Below, piece by piece: positions 34,038 to 44,956 of a stretch of 64,000 bases of DNA. Within the stretch, counting starts at the first letter, position 1; every line of letters starts with the position of its first letter. Below the pieces are notes generated by a model. The model was given only the letters and a program-made list of their open reading frames with translations, had not been told where the DNA came from and searched no databases. The stretch is from contig NZ_FTPB01000004.1 in the NCBI RefSeq assembly GCF_900155595.1, positions 1,426,001 to 1,490,000 of the forward strand, in the 5' to 3' direction. A program made the position numbers and the translations under genes. Origin of the DNA: Actinomyces mediterranea. GTDB taxonomy: Bacteria; Actinomycetota; Actinomycetes; Actinomycetales; Actinomycetaceae.

Positions 34038-36601
34038 GCGACGCACCCCAACTGGTGAACGTCACCATCGACGATGTTCAGGTGAGCGTCCCTGCGGGTA
34101 CTCTCGTCATCCGTGCTGCAGAGCAGGCCGGGATCCGCATTCCGCGCTTTTGCGACCACCCCCTCCTCAAGCCGGTTGCCGCCTGCCGCCAGTGCCTCGT
34201 CGAGGTCGGCATGCCCGATCGCAATACCGGCGAGCTGCGCTTCATGCCCAAGCCCCAGCCTTCATGCGCGCAGACCGTGAGCCCCGGGATGGTGGTGAAG
34301 ACCCAGTACACGTCGGAGGTCGCCAAGAAGGCCCAGCACGGTGTCATGGAGTTCCTCCTCATCAACCACCCGCTGGACTGCCCGATCTGTGACAAGGGCG
34401 GAGAATGCCCCCTGCAGAACCAGGCGATGACGGATGGACGAGGCTCGACCCGCTTCGCCGACGCGAAGCGCACGTACCGCAAGCCTCTGCGCCTGACCAG
34501 CCAGATTCTCCTCGACCGCGACCGCTGTATCCTGTGCCAGCGCTGCGTGCGCTTCGGCAAGCAGATCAGCGGCGACGTGTTCCTCGACTTGCAGGGCCGC
34601 GGCGGGGGCACCGCTCCCACCGACGACCACTACTTCATGGCCGAGCAGATCGGGGGCTTCGACTCATCCACTCTCGGCTTCCACGACCCCAAGGCGAAGG
34701 ACCTCGACGGGGCGGGCATCTCCGGCCCTTACGGCGAGGCCGGAATCCTCGGCTCCTACAACGGCGGCGACCTCGGCCCCGCGGACCTCGACCAGTCGGG
34801 CCGCGCCTTCGCCTCCTACTTCTCGGGCAATATCATCCAGATCTGCCCGGTCGGCGCTCTTACCGCAGCGTCCTACCGCTTCCGCGCCCGCCCCTTCGAC
34901 CTCGTATCGACTCCATCGGTGAGCGAGCACGATGCGTCCGGATCCGCGATCCGTGTCGACATCCGCCGCGGAGAAGTCGTCCGCCGGATGGCGGGCAATG
35001 AGCCCGAGGTGAACGAGGAGTGGATCACCGATAAGGACCGCTTCGCCTTCGACTGGCACCGTCGGGACCGCATCGAAACCCCGCTGGTGCGCGAGGACGG
35101 GCAACTGGTTCCGACCTCGTGGTCCGACGCCCTCGACCGGGTCCGCAAGGGCCTCGAGGGCGCATCCGGGCGGGTGGGTTTCCTGCCCGGCGGGCGCCTC
35201 ACCTTCGAAGACGCATGGGCGTGGTCGAAATTCGCCCGCACCGTCGTCGGCTCCGACTCGATCGACGCGCGCTCGCGCACCCTCAGCGAGGAGGAGCGAT
35301 CCTTCCTCGCCTCGCGGGTCGCGGGCACCGGCCTAGGCGTCACCTACGCCGATCTTGAGAAGGCGGGACGGGTACTGCTCGTCGCCCTCGAACCGGAGGA
35401 CGAATGCGGTGCGATGTTCCTGCGACTGCGCAAGGGCGTCCTCGCGGGCACTGCGAGCGTCTCGACGGTCGCACCATTCACGTCGAATGGTTCGCGAAAG
35501 CTCAAGGCGACTCTACTGCGCGCGGCCCCGGGCACAGAGGCCGAAGTCCTCGCCTCCATTAACGAGGCCGGCTCCCGCGCCGACCTCGCCGAAGAGCTCT
35601 CCTCGGGCATCATCCTCGTTGGTGAGCGCGCAGCCCGCCACACGGGCCTCCTCAGCGCGGTCAGCGCCCTCGCGGATCGTACGGGTGCGCGCCTGGCGTG
35701 GATCCCGCGCCGCTGTGGCGATCGCGCCGCAGTCGAAGCGGGCCTGCTCCCGGGCCTCCTGCCCTTCGGCCGTCCCCTTGATGATGCCGCTGCCCGCGAA
35801 TCGCTCGGATGGGAGAACCTCCCCGAGTCGCGCGGCCTCGACGCGGAGCAGATGATCGCGGGAATCCTCGATGCCGACGTCACGGCACTCGTCGTCGGCG
35901 GCGTCGACATCCGTGACTTCGCCGACCCCGCCACAGCGCGCCGGGCCCTCGAAGAGGTCCCCTTCCTCGTGTCCCTCGAAGTGCGCTCCTCCGAGGTGAG
36001 CGAGCGCGCCGACGTCGTGCTGCCGGTGGCGCCCCCGCTGGAGAAGAATGGCACCTTCCTCGACTGGGAGGGCCGCCTGCGCCCCTTCGGGCAGGCCGTT
36101 TCCGCCCGTTCTCTCACCGATCGCGACGTCCTCGTGCGCCTCGCCCGCGAGTTCGGACACGACCTGGGGATCACGACGCTGACCGACCTGTACGACGAGG
36201 TCAACCCGATCATGGAATGGAACGGCGAGCGCGCCGCCTTCACCGCAGTCGACGCGCCCGCACCGACCGGGGTGGCCCCCGGGCAGGCGATCCTCGCGAC
36301 GCACAAGCCGATGCTCGACGCCGGGCGCCTCCAAGACGGCGCCCCCTGGCTCGCCGGTTCGGCCCGCGTGCCCGTCGCCCTCGTTTCGACGAACACCCTC
36401 AAAGCGGCCGGGCTTGACACTGCGGGCGCCCTCGCGGTGAGCACCGAGCGCGGCTCCATCACACTGCCCGTGCAGGTCGCGGACCTTCCCGACAACGTCG
36501 TGTGGGTTCCGGAATGCTCGACGGGCTCACTGGTCCATGAATCTCTCGGGACCGCCGGTTCCGTCGTGTCATTCACTGGAGAAGTGGAGTTGGTCCGATG
36601 A
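34034..36601 (+). CDS. nuoG: NADH-quinone oxidoreductase subunit G
   Basis: 855 residues, the large iron-sulfur subunit. N-terminal 2Fe-2S ferredoxin domain (FCDHPLLKPVAACRQCLVEV region, residues 40-65), His/Cys-bound cluster region with HPLDCPICDKGGECPLQNQ, a further CILCQRCVRF motif and ICPVGALT, then a molybdopterin-oxidoreductase-like domain that is catalytically inert in complex I. Overlaps nuoF and nuoH. Confidence 0.96.
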   Translation: MSDAPQLVNVTIDDVQVSVPAGTLVIRAAEQAGIRIPRFCDHPLLKPVAACRQCLVEVGMPDRNTGELRFMPKPQPSCAQTVSPGMVVKTQYTSEVAKKAQHGVMEFLLINHPLDCPICDKGGECPLQNQAMTDGRGSTRFADAKRTYRKPLRLTSQILLDRDRCILCQRCVRFGKQISGDVFLDLQGRGGGTAPTDDHYFMAEQIGGFDSSTLGFHDPKAKDLDGAGISGPYGEAGILGSYNGGDLGPADLDQSGRAFASYFSGNIIQICPVGALTAASYRFRARPFDLVSTPSVSEHDASGSAIRVDIRRGEVVRRMAGNEPEVNEEWITDKDRFAFDWHRRDRIETPLVREDGQLVPTSWSDALDRVRKGLEGASGRVGFLPGGRLTFEDAWAWSKFARTVVGSDSIDARSRTLSEEERSFLASRVAGTGLGVTYADLEKAGRVLLVALEPEDECGAMFLRLRKGVLAGTASVSTVAPFTSNGSRKLKATLLRAAPGTEAEVLASINEAGSRADLAEELSSGIILVGERAARHTGLLSAVSALADRTGARLAWIPRRCGDRAAVEAGLLPGLLPFGRPLDDAAARESLGWENLPESRGLDAEQMIAGILDADVTALVVGGVDIRDFADPATARRALEEVPFLVSLEVRSSEVSERADVVLPVAPPLEKNGTFLDWEGRLRPFGQAVSARSLTDRDVLVRLAREFGHDLGITTLTDLYDEVNPIMEWNGERAAFTAVDAPAPTGVAPGQAILATHKPMLDAGRLQDGAPWLAGSARVPVALVSTNTLKAAGLDTAGALAVSTERGSITLPVQVADLPDNVVWVPECSTGSLVHESLGTAGSVVSFTGEVELVR

Positions 36602-37908
36602 ATCTCGTGAACCTCGCGGTGCCCGAGTACACCGCAGCAGATTTCTCGGAGGAGACATGGTGGTTGACGCTCATCAAAGCGGTCTTCATCATCGTGTTCC
36701 TCATCCTCAACGTCCTGCTCGCCCTGTGGGTGGAGCGACGGGGCCTGGGACGCATGCAGACCCGACCCGGCCCCAATGTCGCAGGCCCCCTCGGCCTCTT
36801 CCAAGCCTTCGCCGACGCGGGCAAGCTCCTCTTCAAAGAGGACATGTGGACCAGCCGCGCCGATAAGTTCCTCTACTTCATCGCTCCCGCGATCGCCGCG
36901 TTCTCCGCATTCAGCGTTTTCGCGGTCATTCCGATGGGCCCGAATGTCACCCTCTTCGGCCATTCGAGCCCGCTGCAGCTGGCGGATATGCCGGTGGCGA
37001 CGCTCTACATCCTCGCGATCACATCGCTGGGCCTGTACGGCGTCGTCCTGGGCGGCTGGTCGACCCGCTCGACGCTGCCCCTGTACGGCGCGGTCCGCTC
37101 CTCAGCGCAGATCATCTCCTACGAGCTCGCAATGGGCATGGCCCTCGTGTCCGTGTTCCTCATGTCGGGCACCATGTCGACCTCGCAGATCGTCGCCGCA
37201 CAGGCGAATGTGTGGTGGGCCTTCGCCCTCATTCCCGCATTCGTCGTCTATCTCATCAGCGCCTGCGGCGAAGTCAACCGACTGCCTTTCGACCTGCCCG
37301 AAGCTGAGGGCGAACTGGTCGCGGGCCATATGACGGAGTACTCGTCGATGAAGTTCGGCTGGTACTACCTGTCCGAATACGTCAACATGCTCAACGTGTC
37401 GGCCGTTGCGACGACCATGTTCTTCGGAGGATGGCATGCACCGTGGCCGCTCTCGCAGATCCCCGTCATCAATGACGGATGGTGGGGCATGCTCTGGTTC
37501 TTCGGCAAGATGTGGTTCTTCATGTTCCTCCTCATCTGGACGAGGGCCACGCTCTTACGCTTCCGCTACGACCAGTTCATGCAGCTCGGCTGGAAGTGGC
37601 TCATGCCGGTCGCCCTCGTCTGGCTGGTCGCCGTCGCCATCGTCCGCGGCATCACCGCCTGGGTTCAGCTGCCCCTGCCGATCTTGTCGGGCGTCATCGC
37701 GGGCGTCTTCGCCGTCATCATGCTGATCCTGTGGATCACCGACAAGGGAGAACCCGAACCCGAGCCCGACCCGGCCGACGAGGAGTACACCGGATTCGCG
37801 GACGGGTTCCCCGTGCCGCCGCTGCCCGGACAGCAACCGGTCGCCTCCCCGCGAGCCGACCGCGCACCGATCGGAGCGACTGCCTCAAAGGAGGACCCCG
37901 ATGAGTAA
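36598..37908 (+). CDS. nuoH: NADH-quinone oxidoreductase subunit H
   Basis: 436 residues with eight membrane helices, coupling the quinone site to proton pumping. Family stretches [17 protein letters not shown] and [20 protein letters not shown] are seen. The C terminus carries about 60 extra residues rich in Pro and Glu after the last helix, common in actinobacteria. Overlaps nuoI by eight bases. Confidence 0.96.
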   Translation: MNLVNLAVPEYTAADFSEETWWLTLIKAVFIIVFLILNVLLALWVERRGLGRMQTRPGPNVAGPLGLFQAFADAGKLLFKEDMWTSRADKFLYFIAPAIAAFSAFSVFAVIPMGPNVTLFGHSSPLQLADMPVATLYILAITSLGLYGVVLGGWSTRSTLPLYGAVRSSAQIISYELAMGMALVSVFLMSGTMSTSQIVAAQANVWWAFALIPAFVVYLISACGEVNRLPFDLPEAEGELVAGHMTEYSSMKFGWYYLSEYVNMLNVSAVATTMFFGGWHAPWPLSQIPVINDGWWGMLWFFGKMWFFMFLLIWTRATLLRFRYDQFMQLGWKWLMPVALVWLVAVAIVRGITAWVQLPLPILSGVIAGVFAVIMLILWITDKGEPEPEPDPADEEYTGFADGFPVPPLPGQQPVASPRADRAPIGATASKEDPDE

Positions 37909-38563
37909 GAAAAAAGACTGCCAGGACGAGCCAATGCGCTTCGAACACGACCCCAAGGGTCCGATCGGAGAGTTCTTCGCGCCGATCGCGGGCTACGGGG
38001 TGACGATCGCGTCCTTCTTCCGCCCAACGGTCACTGAGCAGTACCCCCGCGAGCCCGCTCGCGTCCAGCCGCGCTTCCACGGCCGCCACCAACTCAACCG
38101 CTACGCCGACGGCCTCGAGAAGTGCATCGGCTGCGAATTGTGCGCGTGGGCGTGCCCCGCGGACGCGATCCTCGTCGAGGCCGCGTCGAACACCCCGGAG
38201 GAGCAGTACAGCCCCGGTGAGCGCTACGGCAGGGTCTACCAGATCAACTACCTGCGCTGCATCTTCTGCGGCATGTGCATCGAAGCGTGCCCGACTCGCG
38301 CTCTGACGATGAGCAACGACTTCGAACTCGCCGCCTACACCCGCGTCGACGACATCTACGAGAAGCAGGACCTGCTGGTCCCCCTGTCCGACGGAATGCT
38401 CGCCCCGCCCCACCCGATGGCCGATGGCATGTGCGATGGGGACTACTACCGCGGCGCGGTGACGGGCGCGACCCAGAATCAGATCGACTGGGTGGCAGAG
38501 CACCGGGGCGCGGAGGATCCCTCCGGAGCCGCAGAGCCGGTTGTGAAGGAGGCACGCCGATGA
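37901..38563 (+). CDS. nuoI: NADH-quinone oxidoreductase subunit I
   Basis: 220 residues with two 4Fe-4S ferredoxin motifs, [16 protein letters not shown] and [16 protein letters not shown], carrying electrons to NuoB. The flanking [18 protein letters not shown] stretch is typical. C-terminal tail is Ala/Glu-rich. It overlaps nuoH by eight bases and nuoJ by ATGA. Confidence 0.96.
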   Translation: MSKKKDCQDEPMRFEHDPKGPIGEFFAPIAGYGVTIASFFRPTVTEQYPREPARVQPRFHGRHQLNRYADGLEKCIGCELCAWACPADAILVEAASNTPEEQYSPGERYGRVYQINYLRCIFCGMCIEACPTRALTMSNDFELAAYTRVDDIYEKQDLLVPLSDGMLAPPHPMADGMCDGDYYRGAVTGATQNQIDWVAEHRGAEDPSGAAEPVVKEARR

Positions 38564-39531
38564 CTCTCTTAGGCGATTGGCCCGCCATGGGCTCCACCGG
38601 CGAGGCAGTGCTGTTCGCGTGCACCGCGGTCGTCATGGTCGCAGGCGCCCTGGGCGTACTCTTCTTGAAGAAGGCCGCCTACGCCGCGGTGTCCATGGTC
38701 ACCGTGATGCTCGGACTCGCCGTCCTCTACATCGCTCAGAGCGCCCCCTTCCTCGGCGTCGTCCAAGTCGTCGTGTACACGGGCGCCATCATGATGCTCT
38801 TCCTCTTCGTCATCATGATGATCGGCATCGGCGCGACCGACGACTACGCGACCCAGTCGCGGGGCACGATCGCCGCCGCGGTCCTCGCAGCCGCCGGACT
38901 GGCCGTCGTCATCGGCGCCGCGGTCGGCCACTCGACGGTCCGCGAAAGGGCGACCGGCGCACAAGTCGACCCCTACTCCGATGAGCCGATCACGTCCCTG
39001 GCGACGACACTCTTCGCTGAGCACTGGCTGACGATGGAAGTCTCCGGCGCCCTGCTCATCACCGCTGCGATCGGCGCAATGCTGCTGACCCATACGGACA
39101 ATCTGGGGCCGAAGATCACGCAGGGGGAGACCGCGCGAGCCAAGATGCGCGCCTTCGCCGAGACTGGCCGGGCCATCGGCCAGTTGCCCGCCCCCGGCGT
39201 GTACGCGCACTCCAATGCTGCGGATGTGCCCGCCATCTCCGGCGAGACGCTCGCCCCGATCGAGGAGTCCGTGCCCCGCGTGATCCGCGTGCGCGGCCTC
39301 ACCCGCAGTCTTGACCAGGTTGACATCAATGTCGCCCAGTCCCTCATGCTCGCCCGGACCGGCACTGTCGTCGGCTCGCCCTTCTCCGAGGAGGCGTCCG
39401 GCGCGGTGCCCCGCTCAGGATCGTGGGGCATGCCCGGGCCCGCGGCGCCGACCGGCCTCGATCAGCCGATGCCCCCGGGCAGCCCCGCCGACGAGGGCGA
39501 CGCCCCGACCCAGGAGGAGGAGGAGAACTGA
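38560..39531 (+). CDS. nuoJ: NADH-quinone oxidoreductase subunit J
   Basis: 323 residues: five membrane helices in the first 180 residues ([20 protein letters not shown] is the conserved third helix), then a 140-residue hydrophilic C-terminal extension rich in Pro, Gly and acidic residues. The extension is longer than in enterobacterial NuoJ (about 185 residues) and is presumably cytoplasmic. ATG 38560 overlaps nuoI; the stop overlaps the nuoK start. Confidence 0.94.
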   Translation: MTLLGDWPAMGSTGEAVLFACTAVVMVAGALGVLFLKKAAYAAVSMVTVMLGLAVLYIAQSAPFLGVVQVVVYTGAIMMLFLFVIMMIGIGATDDYATQSRGTIAAAVLAAAGLAVVIGAAVGHSTVRERATGAQVDPYSDEPITSLATTLFAEHWLTMEVSGALLITAAIGAMLLTHTDNLGPKITQGETARAKMRAFAETGRAIGQLPAPGVYAHSNAADVPAISGETLAPIEESVPRVIRVRGLTRSLDQVDINVAQSLMLARTGTVVGSPFSEEASGAVPRSGSWGMPGPAAPTGLDQPMPPGSPADEGDAPTQEEEEN

Positions 39532-39827
39532 TGCTGTCCTGGTACCTCATACTCGCGGGGGTCCTCTTCGCAATAGGCGCGGCGACAGTGCTCGTGCGCC
39601 GAAGCGCGATCATCTCCCTCATGGGCGTTGAACTCATGCTGAATTCCGCGAACCTCGTGTTCGTGACCTTCGCGCGGATCCTCGGCGATATCAACGGCGA
39701 GATCATGGCGTTCTTCGTCATGATCGTCGCGGCCGCTGAAGTGGTCGTCGGCCTCGCCATCATCGTGTCCATCTTCAAATCGCGCGCCACGACCAGCGTT
39801 GACGACGTGAACCTGCTGAAGAACTGA
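39531..39827 (+). CDS. nuoK: NADH-quinone oxidoreductase subunit K
   Basis: 98 residues, three membrane helices, with the two conserved membrane Glu residues in [13 protein letters not shown] and [11 protein letters not shown] that belong to the proton path. GGAGGAGGAG lies within the end of nuoJ as ribosome-binding site. TGATG junction with nuoJ. Confidence 0.95.
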   Translation: MLSWYLILAGVLFAIGAATVLVRRSAIISLMGVELMLNSANLVFVTFARILGDINGEIMAFFVMIVAAAEVVVGLAIIVSIFKSRATTSVDDVNLLKN

Positions 39828-39841
39828 GAGAGGCACACAGC

Positions 39842-41821
39842 ATGACAACGTCCCTCGCACCGATGGCCGCAGGCGGAGTCGTCGATCCCGTCGCCGCGAC
39901 CGGAGCGGCCTCCTACGCGTGGCTCATGATTGCCGTCCCGCTCGCATCGGCGGCGATCCTGCTGCTGCTTAACCGGCGCTGCGACCGCTGGGGCCACCTG
40001 CTGGCCACCTGCGCGTCGTGGTTCTCCTTCATCGTCGGCGCCGTCATCGTCGCCCAGATGCTCGGAGTCGATGAGGCGCGGCGCCGCATGACTCAGACCC
40101 TGTTCACCTGGATCCCCGCAGGGGATTTCAGCGTTGACGCCGGTCTGCTCATTGACCCGCTGTCGCTCACCTTCGTCATCCTCGTCACCTTCGTCGGCTC
40201 CCTCATCCACGTGTACGCGATCGCCTATATGGCCCACGATGAGGCGCGCAGGCGCTTCTTCGCCTACCTCAACCTGTTCATCGCGGCGATGCTCACGCTG
40301 GTCCTCGCCGACTCCTACGCCGTGCTCTTCGTCGGCTGGGAGGGCGTGGGCTTGGCCTCGTACCTGCTCATCGGTTTCTGGAACCAGGTTCCAGCGAATG
40401 CGAGGGCCGCGAAGAAGGCATTCATCATGAACCGCGTCGGCGATATGGGAATGCTGCTCGCGATGATGGTGATGGTCGCGAACTTCTCCTCCGTGCGCTT
40501 CGCGGATGTCAACGTCGCCGTCGGGGGCATTCCCCAGGCACAGGCCACCGCAATCGGCCTGTTCCTCCTCGTCGCCGCCTGCGGCAAGTCCGCACAGTTC
40601 CCCCTGCAGGCGTGGCTCGGCGATGCGATGGCGGGCCCGACCCCCGTCTCCGCCCTCATCCACGCTGCGACGATGGTCACCGCGGGCGTCTACCTCGTGG
40701 TCCGCTCCGGCGCCGTCTACGAGGCGGCGCCCGTCGCTGCCACGGCGGTGGCCGTCGTCGGTGCGATCACCCTCGTCTTCGGAGCGGTCGTCGGCGCCGC
40801 GAAGGACGATATGAAGAAGGTCCTCGCCGCATCCACCATGAGCCAGATCGGCTACATGATGCTGGGGGCGGGGCTCGGCCCGATCGGCTGGGCATTTGCG
40901 ATCTTCCACCTGTTCACCCACGGCTTCTTCAAGGCGCTCATGTTCCTCGGCGCTGGATCAGTCATGCACGGCATGGCCGATCAGGTGAATATGCGGCGCT
41001 TCGGTGCGCTGCGCACTGCGATGACGACCACGTGGATCACCTTCATGATGGGCTGGCTCGCGATCCTCGGCGTGCCCCCCCTGTCCGGTTTCTGGTCGAA
41101 GGACAAGATCATCGAGGCCGCATTCGCCACCCGCGCCTTCGGCACCATTGATGCGCCGTGGATGGGCTGGGTCCTCGGAATGGTCGCGCTTGTCGGTGCG
41201 GGCCTCACCGCGTTCTACATGTCCCGCCTGTTCTTCATGACCTTCCACGGCACGGCCCGCTGGACCACCGATGCGGAGGGCGCTGCCGTCCACCCTCACG
41301 AGTCGAGCCCCCTCATGACGATCCCCATGATCATCCTCGCCATTGGTGCGGTCGCGATCGGCGGCCTCATGTCGATCGGGGATTTCTTCACGAACTGGCT
41401 CTCCCCGGCGATCGGGGGCGTCGGACACGCCGAACCGGTGATGCCGGTCGTCGTCATCCAGGTCGCGACCCTCGTCCTCGTCGCGGCGGGCGCATTCCTC
41501 GCGTGGCGCATGTACGGCGCGGCCGAGGTCCCCACCGCCGTTCCCGCCGGCAATGCCCTCACGGAGGCGGCGCGCCACGACCTCTACCAGGACGAGGTCA
41601 ACGCGACCCTCTTCATCGCCCCGGCAGCAGCCCTCGCCAAGGGCGCGACCGGTGGAGACCGGGTGCTCATCGACGGCATCATTACGGGCGTGGCGAAAGG
41701 GTCGGCCGGAATCGGCCGCCTCATCTCCGCGACGCAGAACGGTTTCGTCCGGGCCTACGCGTCCTACATCCTCGGGGGCGTCGTGATCGCTCTCGCCATC
41801 GTCCTCGGCTTCAGGCTGTGA
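39842..41821 (+). CDS. nuoL: NADH-quinone oxidoreductase subunit L
   Basis: 659 residues, antiporter-like proton-pumping subunit at the end of the membrane arm. Conserved GWEGVGLASYLLIGFW, KAFIMNRVGDMG, and PVSALIHAATMVTAGVYL with the lysine and histidine path; the C-terminal lateral helix and final membrane segment are present. GAGAGGCACAGC precedes the ATG. Confidence 0.96.
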   Translation: MTTSLAPMAAGGVVDPVAATGAASYAWLMIAVPLASAAILLLLNRRCDRWGHLLATCASWFSFIVGAVIVAQMLGVDEARRRMTQTLFTWIPAGDFSVDAGLLIDPLSLTFVILVTFVGSLIHVYAIAYMAHDEARRRFFAYLNLFIAAMLTLVLADSYAVLFVGWEGVGLASYLLIGFWNQVPANARAAKKAFIMNRVGDMGMLLAMMVMVANFSSVRFADVNVAVGGIPQAQATAIGLFLLVAACGKSAQFPLQAWLGDAMAGPTPVSALIHAATMVTAGVYLVVRSGAVYEAAPVAATAVAVVGAITLVFGAVVGAAKDDMKKVLAASTMSQIGYMMLGAGLGPIGWAFAIFHLFTHGFFKALMFLGAGSVMHGMADQVNMRRFGALRTAMTTTWITFMMGWLAILGVPPLSGFWSKDKIIEAAFATRAFGTIDAPWMGWVLGMVALVGAGLTAFYMSRLFFMTFHGTARWTTDAEGAAVHPHESSPLMTIPMIILAIGAVAIGGLMSIGDFFTNWLSPAIGGVGHAEPVMPVVVIQVATLVLVAAGAFLAWRMYGAAEVPTAVPAGNALTEAARHDLYQDEVNATLFIAPAAALAKGATGGDRVLIDGIITGVAKGSAGIGRLISATQNGFVRAYASYILGGVVIALAIVLGFRL

Positions 41822-41834
41822 GGTAGTGACACAT

Positions 41835-43394
41835 ATGGAAAACACAATGGTTGCAGCCGACTTCCCGTGGCTGACCCTGCTGGTCGCCCTCCCCGCCCTG
41901 GGCGCACTGCTCCTCGCGCTGATCCCGCCGCTGCGAACCGGATCGGGTAAGGGCTTCGCACTGGCGGTGTCCCTGCTCGAACTGGGAACCGCAGTCGCCG
42001 CGGCGCTCGCCTTCGACTGGGGGGCCCCCGCCTCGTACCAGCTCGTCGAGGCGATCTCCTGGATTCCGCAGATGGGCGTGTCCTGGGCTCTGGGCGTGAA
42101 CGCCCTCGGCCTGGTCATGATTATCCTCGCCGTGGCCCTCGTGCCGCTCGTCCTCCTCGCCGGGTGGGACGAGGACGAATCGGAAAGAGACGCGGGCGGG
42201 TACGCCTGCCTCATCCTCGCCCTCGAAGCGTTCATGGTCGTCATCTTCGCGGCCTTCGACGTCGTCGTCTTCTACCTCGCCTTCGAGGCGATGCTCATCC
42301 CGCTGTTCCTCATGATCGGCCGCTACGGCGTCGGCGAAGCGACCGCTCGCAGGGCCGCTGCGATGAAGTTCCTCCTCTACTCGCTGGCGGGCGGCCTCGT
42401 CATGCTCGGCGGCCTCGTCGCCCTGTGGGCCCTCGTCCCGCAGCACACCCAGACCTTCTTCCGCCTCGACACTCTTTCCGCCGTATCCCCGACCCTCGCG
42501 TCGGGAGTGCAGATGGGTGTCTTCGTGAGCTTCATGGTGGCCTTCGCCATCAAGGCGCCGATGGTGCCCGTCCACACGTGGCTCCCGGATACCGCGGCCG
42601 TCGCCCGTCCCGGCACCTCGGTGCTCCTCGTTGGCGTCCTCGATAAGATCGGCACCTTCGGGATGATCGCCCTGTGCCTGAGGCTCTTTCCGGACGCCGC
42701 CGTCGAGGCCAAGTGGGTGCTGTGCGGCCTCGCCGTCGTGTCCATCCTGTGGGGCGGCCTCGCTGCCAATGGTCAGGACGACATCATGCGGCTCGTGTCC
42801 TACACCTCCGTGTCCCACTTCGGGTTCATGGTGCTCGGCATCTTCATCGGCTCGCAGATCGCCCTCGTCGGCGCCATGTTCTACATGGTCGCCCACGGCG
42901 TGTCGATCGCAGCGATGTTCCTCCTGTCCGGCTGGCTCGCCAGGCGCGGCGGCACGCAGGACATGCGCGCCTACTCCGGGATGCAGCGGGTGACGCCGTT
43001 CCTCGCGGGCCTGTGGCTCACCTCCGGTCTCGCATCGATCGCGCTGCCCGGCCTGTCGGGCTTCGTCCCCGAGTACCTGGTCCTCATGGGCACGTGGTCG
43101 ATCAACCCCGTCTTCGCCGTCTTCGCCGTCCTGGGCGTCATCGTCGCTGCAATGTACGTCCTCATGCCCTACCAGCGGGTCTTCACCGGAGGGCCGACGA
43201 AGGGCATGGATCGCTTGGATGACCTGGGCGCCCGCGAGAAGTCCGTGATGACGCCGCTCGTCATCGCCATGGTGGTTCTCGGCATCTGGTCGGCGCCGCT
43301 TGTCGGGGCCCTCACCCCGATCGCCTCCGATCAGGCGATCGGCGCCGATTCCTCCGCTCAGGCTCAGACCCTCCTCGAAGGGAGCACGAAGTGA
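41835..43394 (+). CDS. nuoM: NADH-quinone oxidoreductase subunit M
   Basis: 519 residues from ATG 41835; GTG 41826 (three codons earlier) and ATG 41847 are alternatives, and 41835 has the best spacing from GAGG. Antiporter-like subunit with about fourteen helices, the conserved Glu in YLAFEAMLIPLFLMIG and KAPMVPVHTWLPDTAAVAR lysine stretch. The stop overlaps the GTG start of nuoN. Confidence 0.95.
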   Translation: MENTMVAADFPWLTLLVALPALGALLLALIPPLRTGSGKGFALAVSLLELGTAVAAALAFDWGAPASYQLVEAISWIPQMGVSWALGVNALGLVMIILAVALVPLVLLAGWDEDESERDAGGYACLILALEAFMVVIFAAFDVVVFYLAFEAMLIPLFLMIGRYGVGEATARRAAAMKFLLYSLAGGLVMLGGLVALWALVPQHTQTFFRLDTLSAVSPTLASGVQMGVFVSFMVAFAIKAPMVPVHTWLPDTAAVARPGTSVLLVGVLDKIGTFGMIALCLRLFPDAAVEAKWVLCGLAVVSILWGGLAANGQDDIMRLVSYTSVSHFGFMVLGIFIGSQIALVGAMFYMVAHGVSIAAMFLLSGWLARRGGTQDMRAYSGMQRVTPFLAGLWLTSGLASIALPGLSGFVPEYLVLMGTWSINPVFAVFAVLGVIVAAMYVLMPYQRVFTGGPTKGMDRLDDLGAREKSVMTPLVIAMVVLGIWSAPLVGALTPIASDQAIGADSSAQAQTLLEGSTK

Positions 43395-44956
43395 CTATAC
43401 TGGCCGCAGCCTCGTTCACGGCGCCTGAGATCCCTTGGGCGTCGTTGGCCCCCATCATCATCGTGTTCGGCGGAGCGGTCATGGGCGTCCTCGTGGAGGC
43501 TTTCGCACCGGTGACGACCCGCCGCAATCTCGTCATCGGCCTCGCCCTGCTGACGACCCTCGCATCGGCCTCGACCATTGCGGTGCGATGGTGGGGCGCC
43601 GCCTCACCATCGAGCCTCGGCGAGTACATTGAGGACCCGCTGACGCTGGCCGCCCAGTTCCTCCTCTCCGTCGTCGCTTTCCTCGCGATCCTCGTCATGG
43701 CGGACCGCAGCGCCGTCGGCGACGGAGCGTTCGCCTCCCAGCCCTCCGACCGCCCTGGTTCGGCGGATGAGGAGCTATCGGACGCGAAGGGCTACCAGAG
43801 GTCGGAGATGTTCTCGCTGGTTCTGTTCAGCCTCGCGGGAATGATGCTCTTCCCAGCAGCGGACTCCTATGTCCTGCTGTTCGTCGCCCTCGAAGTGATG
43901 TCCCTGCCGCTGTACATCCTCGCGGCGACGGCGCGCCGCCGCCGTCAACTCAGTCAAGAGGCGGGCCTGAAGTACTTCATTCTCGGCGCCTTCTCCTCGG
44001 TGTTCCTGCTCATGGGATCGGCGCTGCTCTACGGGTTTTCCGGTTCACTCACCATGTCGCGCCTTGCACGCACCCTGCCCACGACGAACGGCATGGACTG
44101 GCTTGCGCTCGTCGGCGTGTTCATGGTGATGGTCGCCCTGCTCTTCAAGGTCGGCGCCGCGCCCTTCCACGCGTGGACGCCGGATGTGTACACGGGCGCC
44201 CCCACCCCGGTGACGGGCTTCATGGCGGCCGCAGTGAAGGTCGCTGCATTCGGCGCGATGCTCCGCTTCTACCAGAGTGTCGCTGCGATCCTCCAGTGGG
44301 ATCTGGTCCCCGTGCTCATCGCCGTCGCGGTTGCGACGATGCTGGTCGGCACCTTCGCCGGTATCGTCCAGAAGGATGTCAAGCGGATGCTCGCTTTCTC
44401 GTCGATCGCTCATGCGGGCTTCATCCTCATGGGGGTCTTCTCACTGGTGAAGGGCTCTGCGGGGCATGTTCTGTTCTACGTGCTCGGCTACGCCCTTGCG
44501 ACTATCGGCGCCTTCGCGGTGATCTCCCTCGTGCGTTCCGCGGATGATGATGGGGCAGTCGGCGGCGAGGCGACGGCGCTGGAGCGTTGGGCGGGCATGG
44601 GTCACAAGAACCCGTTGCTCGGGGGCTCGATGCTGATCTTCCTGCTGTCCTTCGCGGGAATCCCGCTGACGGCGGGCTTCGTCGGAAAGTTCGTGGTCTT
44701 CTCGGATGCCTTCGCCGGTGGCATGGGGTGGCTGGTCGCCCTCGCCCTCGCGTGCTCCGCAGTGACGGCGTTCTACTACTTCCGCCTCGTCCGGCTCATC
44801 TTCTTCACCGAGCCGAATGAGAATACGGTGGTCGTGCACTCCGAGGGCTGGACTCTCATCGCCATCATGACGTGCGCCGCTGCGACGGTGCTCATTGGGG
44901 TGCTCCCGGCTCCCGTGTTGTCGATCCTGTCCAATGTCGTCATACTTTTGCCGTGA
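43391..44956 (+). CDS. nuoN: NADH-quinone oxidoreductase subunit N
   Basis: 521 residues, third antiporter-like subunit. Conserved LFVALEVMSLPLYIL, FKVGAAPFHAWTPDVYTGAP and DVKRMLAFSSIAHAGFIL. GTG start overlaps nuoM, and the stop overlaps the GTG start of the polyprenyl synthase, so complex I and quinone-tail synthesis are on one coupled message. Confidence 0.95.
   Translation: MTILAAASFTAPEIPWASLAPIIIVFGGAVMGVLVEAFAPVTTRRNLVIGLALLTTLASASTIAVRWWGAASPSSLGEYIEDPLTLAAQFLLSVVAFLAILVMADRSAVGDGAFASQPSDRPGSADEELSDAKGYQRSEMFSLVLFSLAGMMLFPAADSYVLLFVALEVMSLPLYILAATARRRRQLSQEAGLKYFILGAFSSVFLLMGSALLYGFSGSLTMSRLARTLPTTNGMDWLALVGVFMVMVALLFKVGAAPFHAWTPDVYTGAPTPVTGFMAAAVKVAAFGAMLRFYQSVAAILQWDLVPVLIAVAVATMLVGTFAGIVQKDVKRMLAFSSIAHAGFILMGVFSLVKGSAGHVLFYVLGYALATIGAFAVISLVRSADDDGAVGGEATALERWAGMGHKNPLLGGSMLIFLLSFAGIPLTAGFVGKFVVFSDAFAGGMGWLVALALACSAVTAFYYFRLVRLIFFTEPNENTVVVHSEGWTLIAIMTCAAATVLIGVLPAPVLSILSNVVILLP

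Noticed and set aside
39344-40921. 525-codon minus-strand frame opposite nuoJ-nuoL
   Set aside because: Antisense shadow with Asp/Gly/Arg-rich sequence across three conserved genes.
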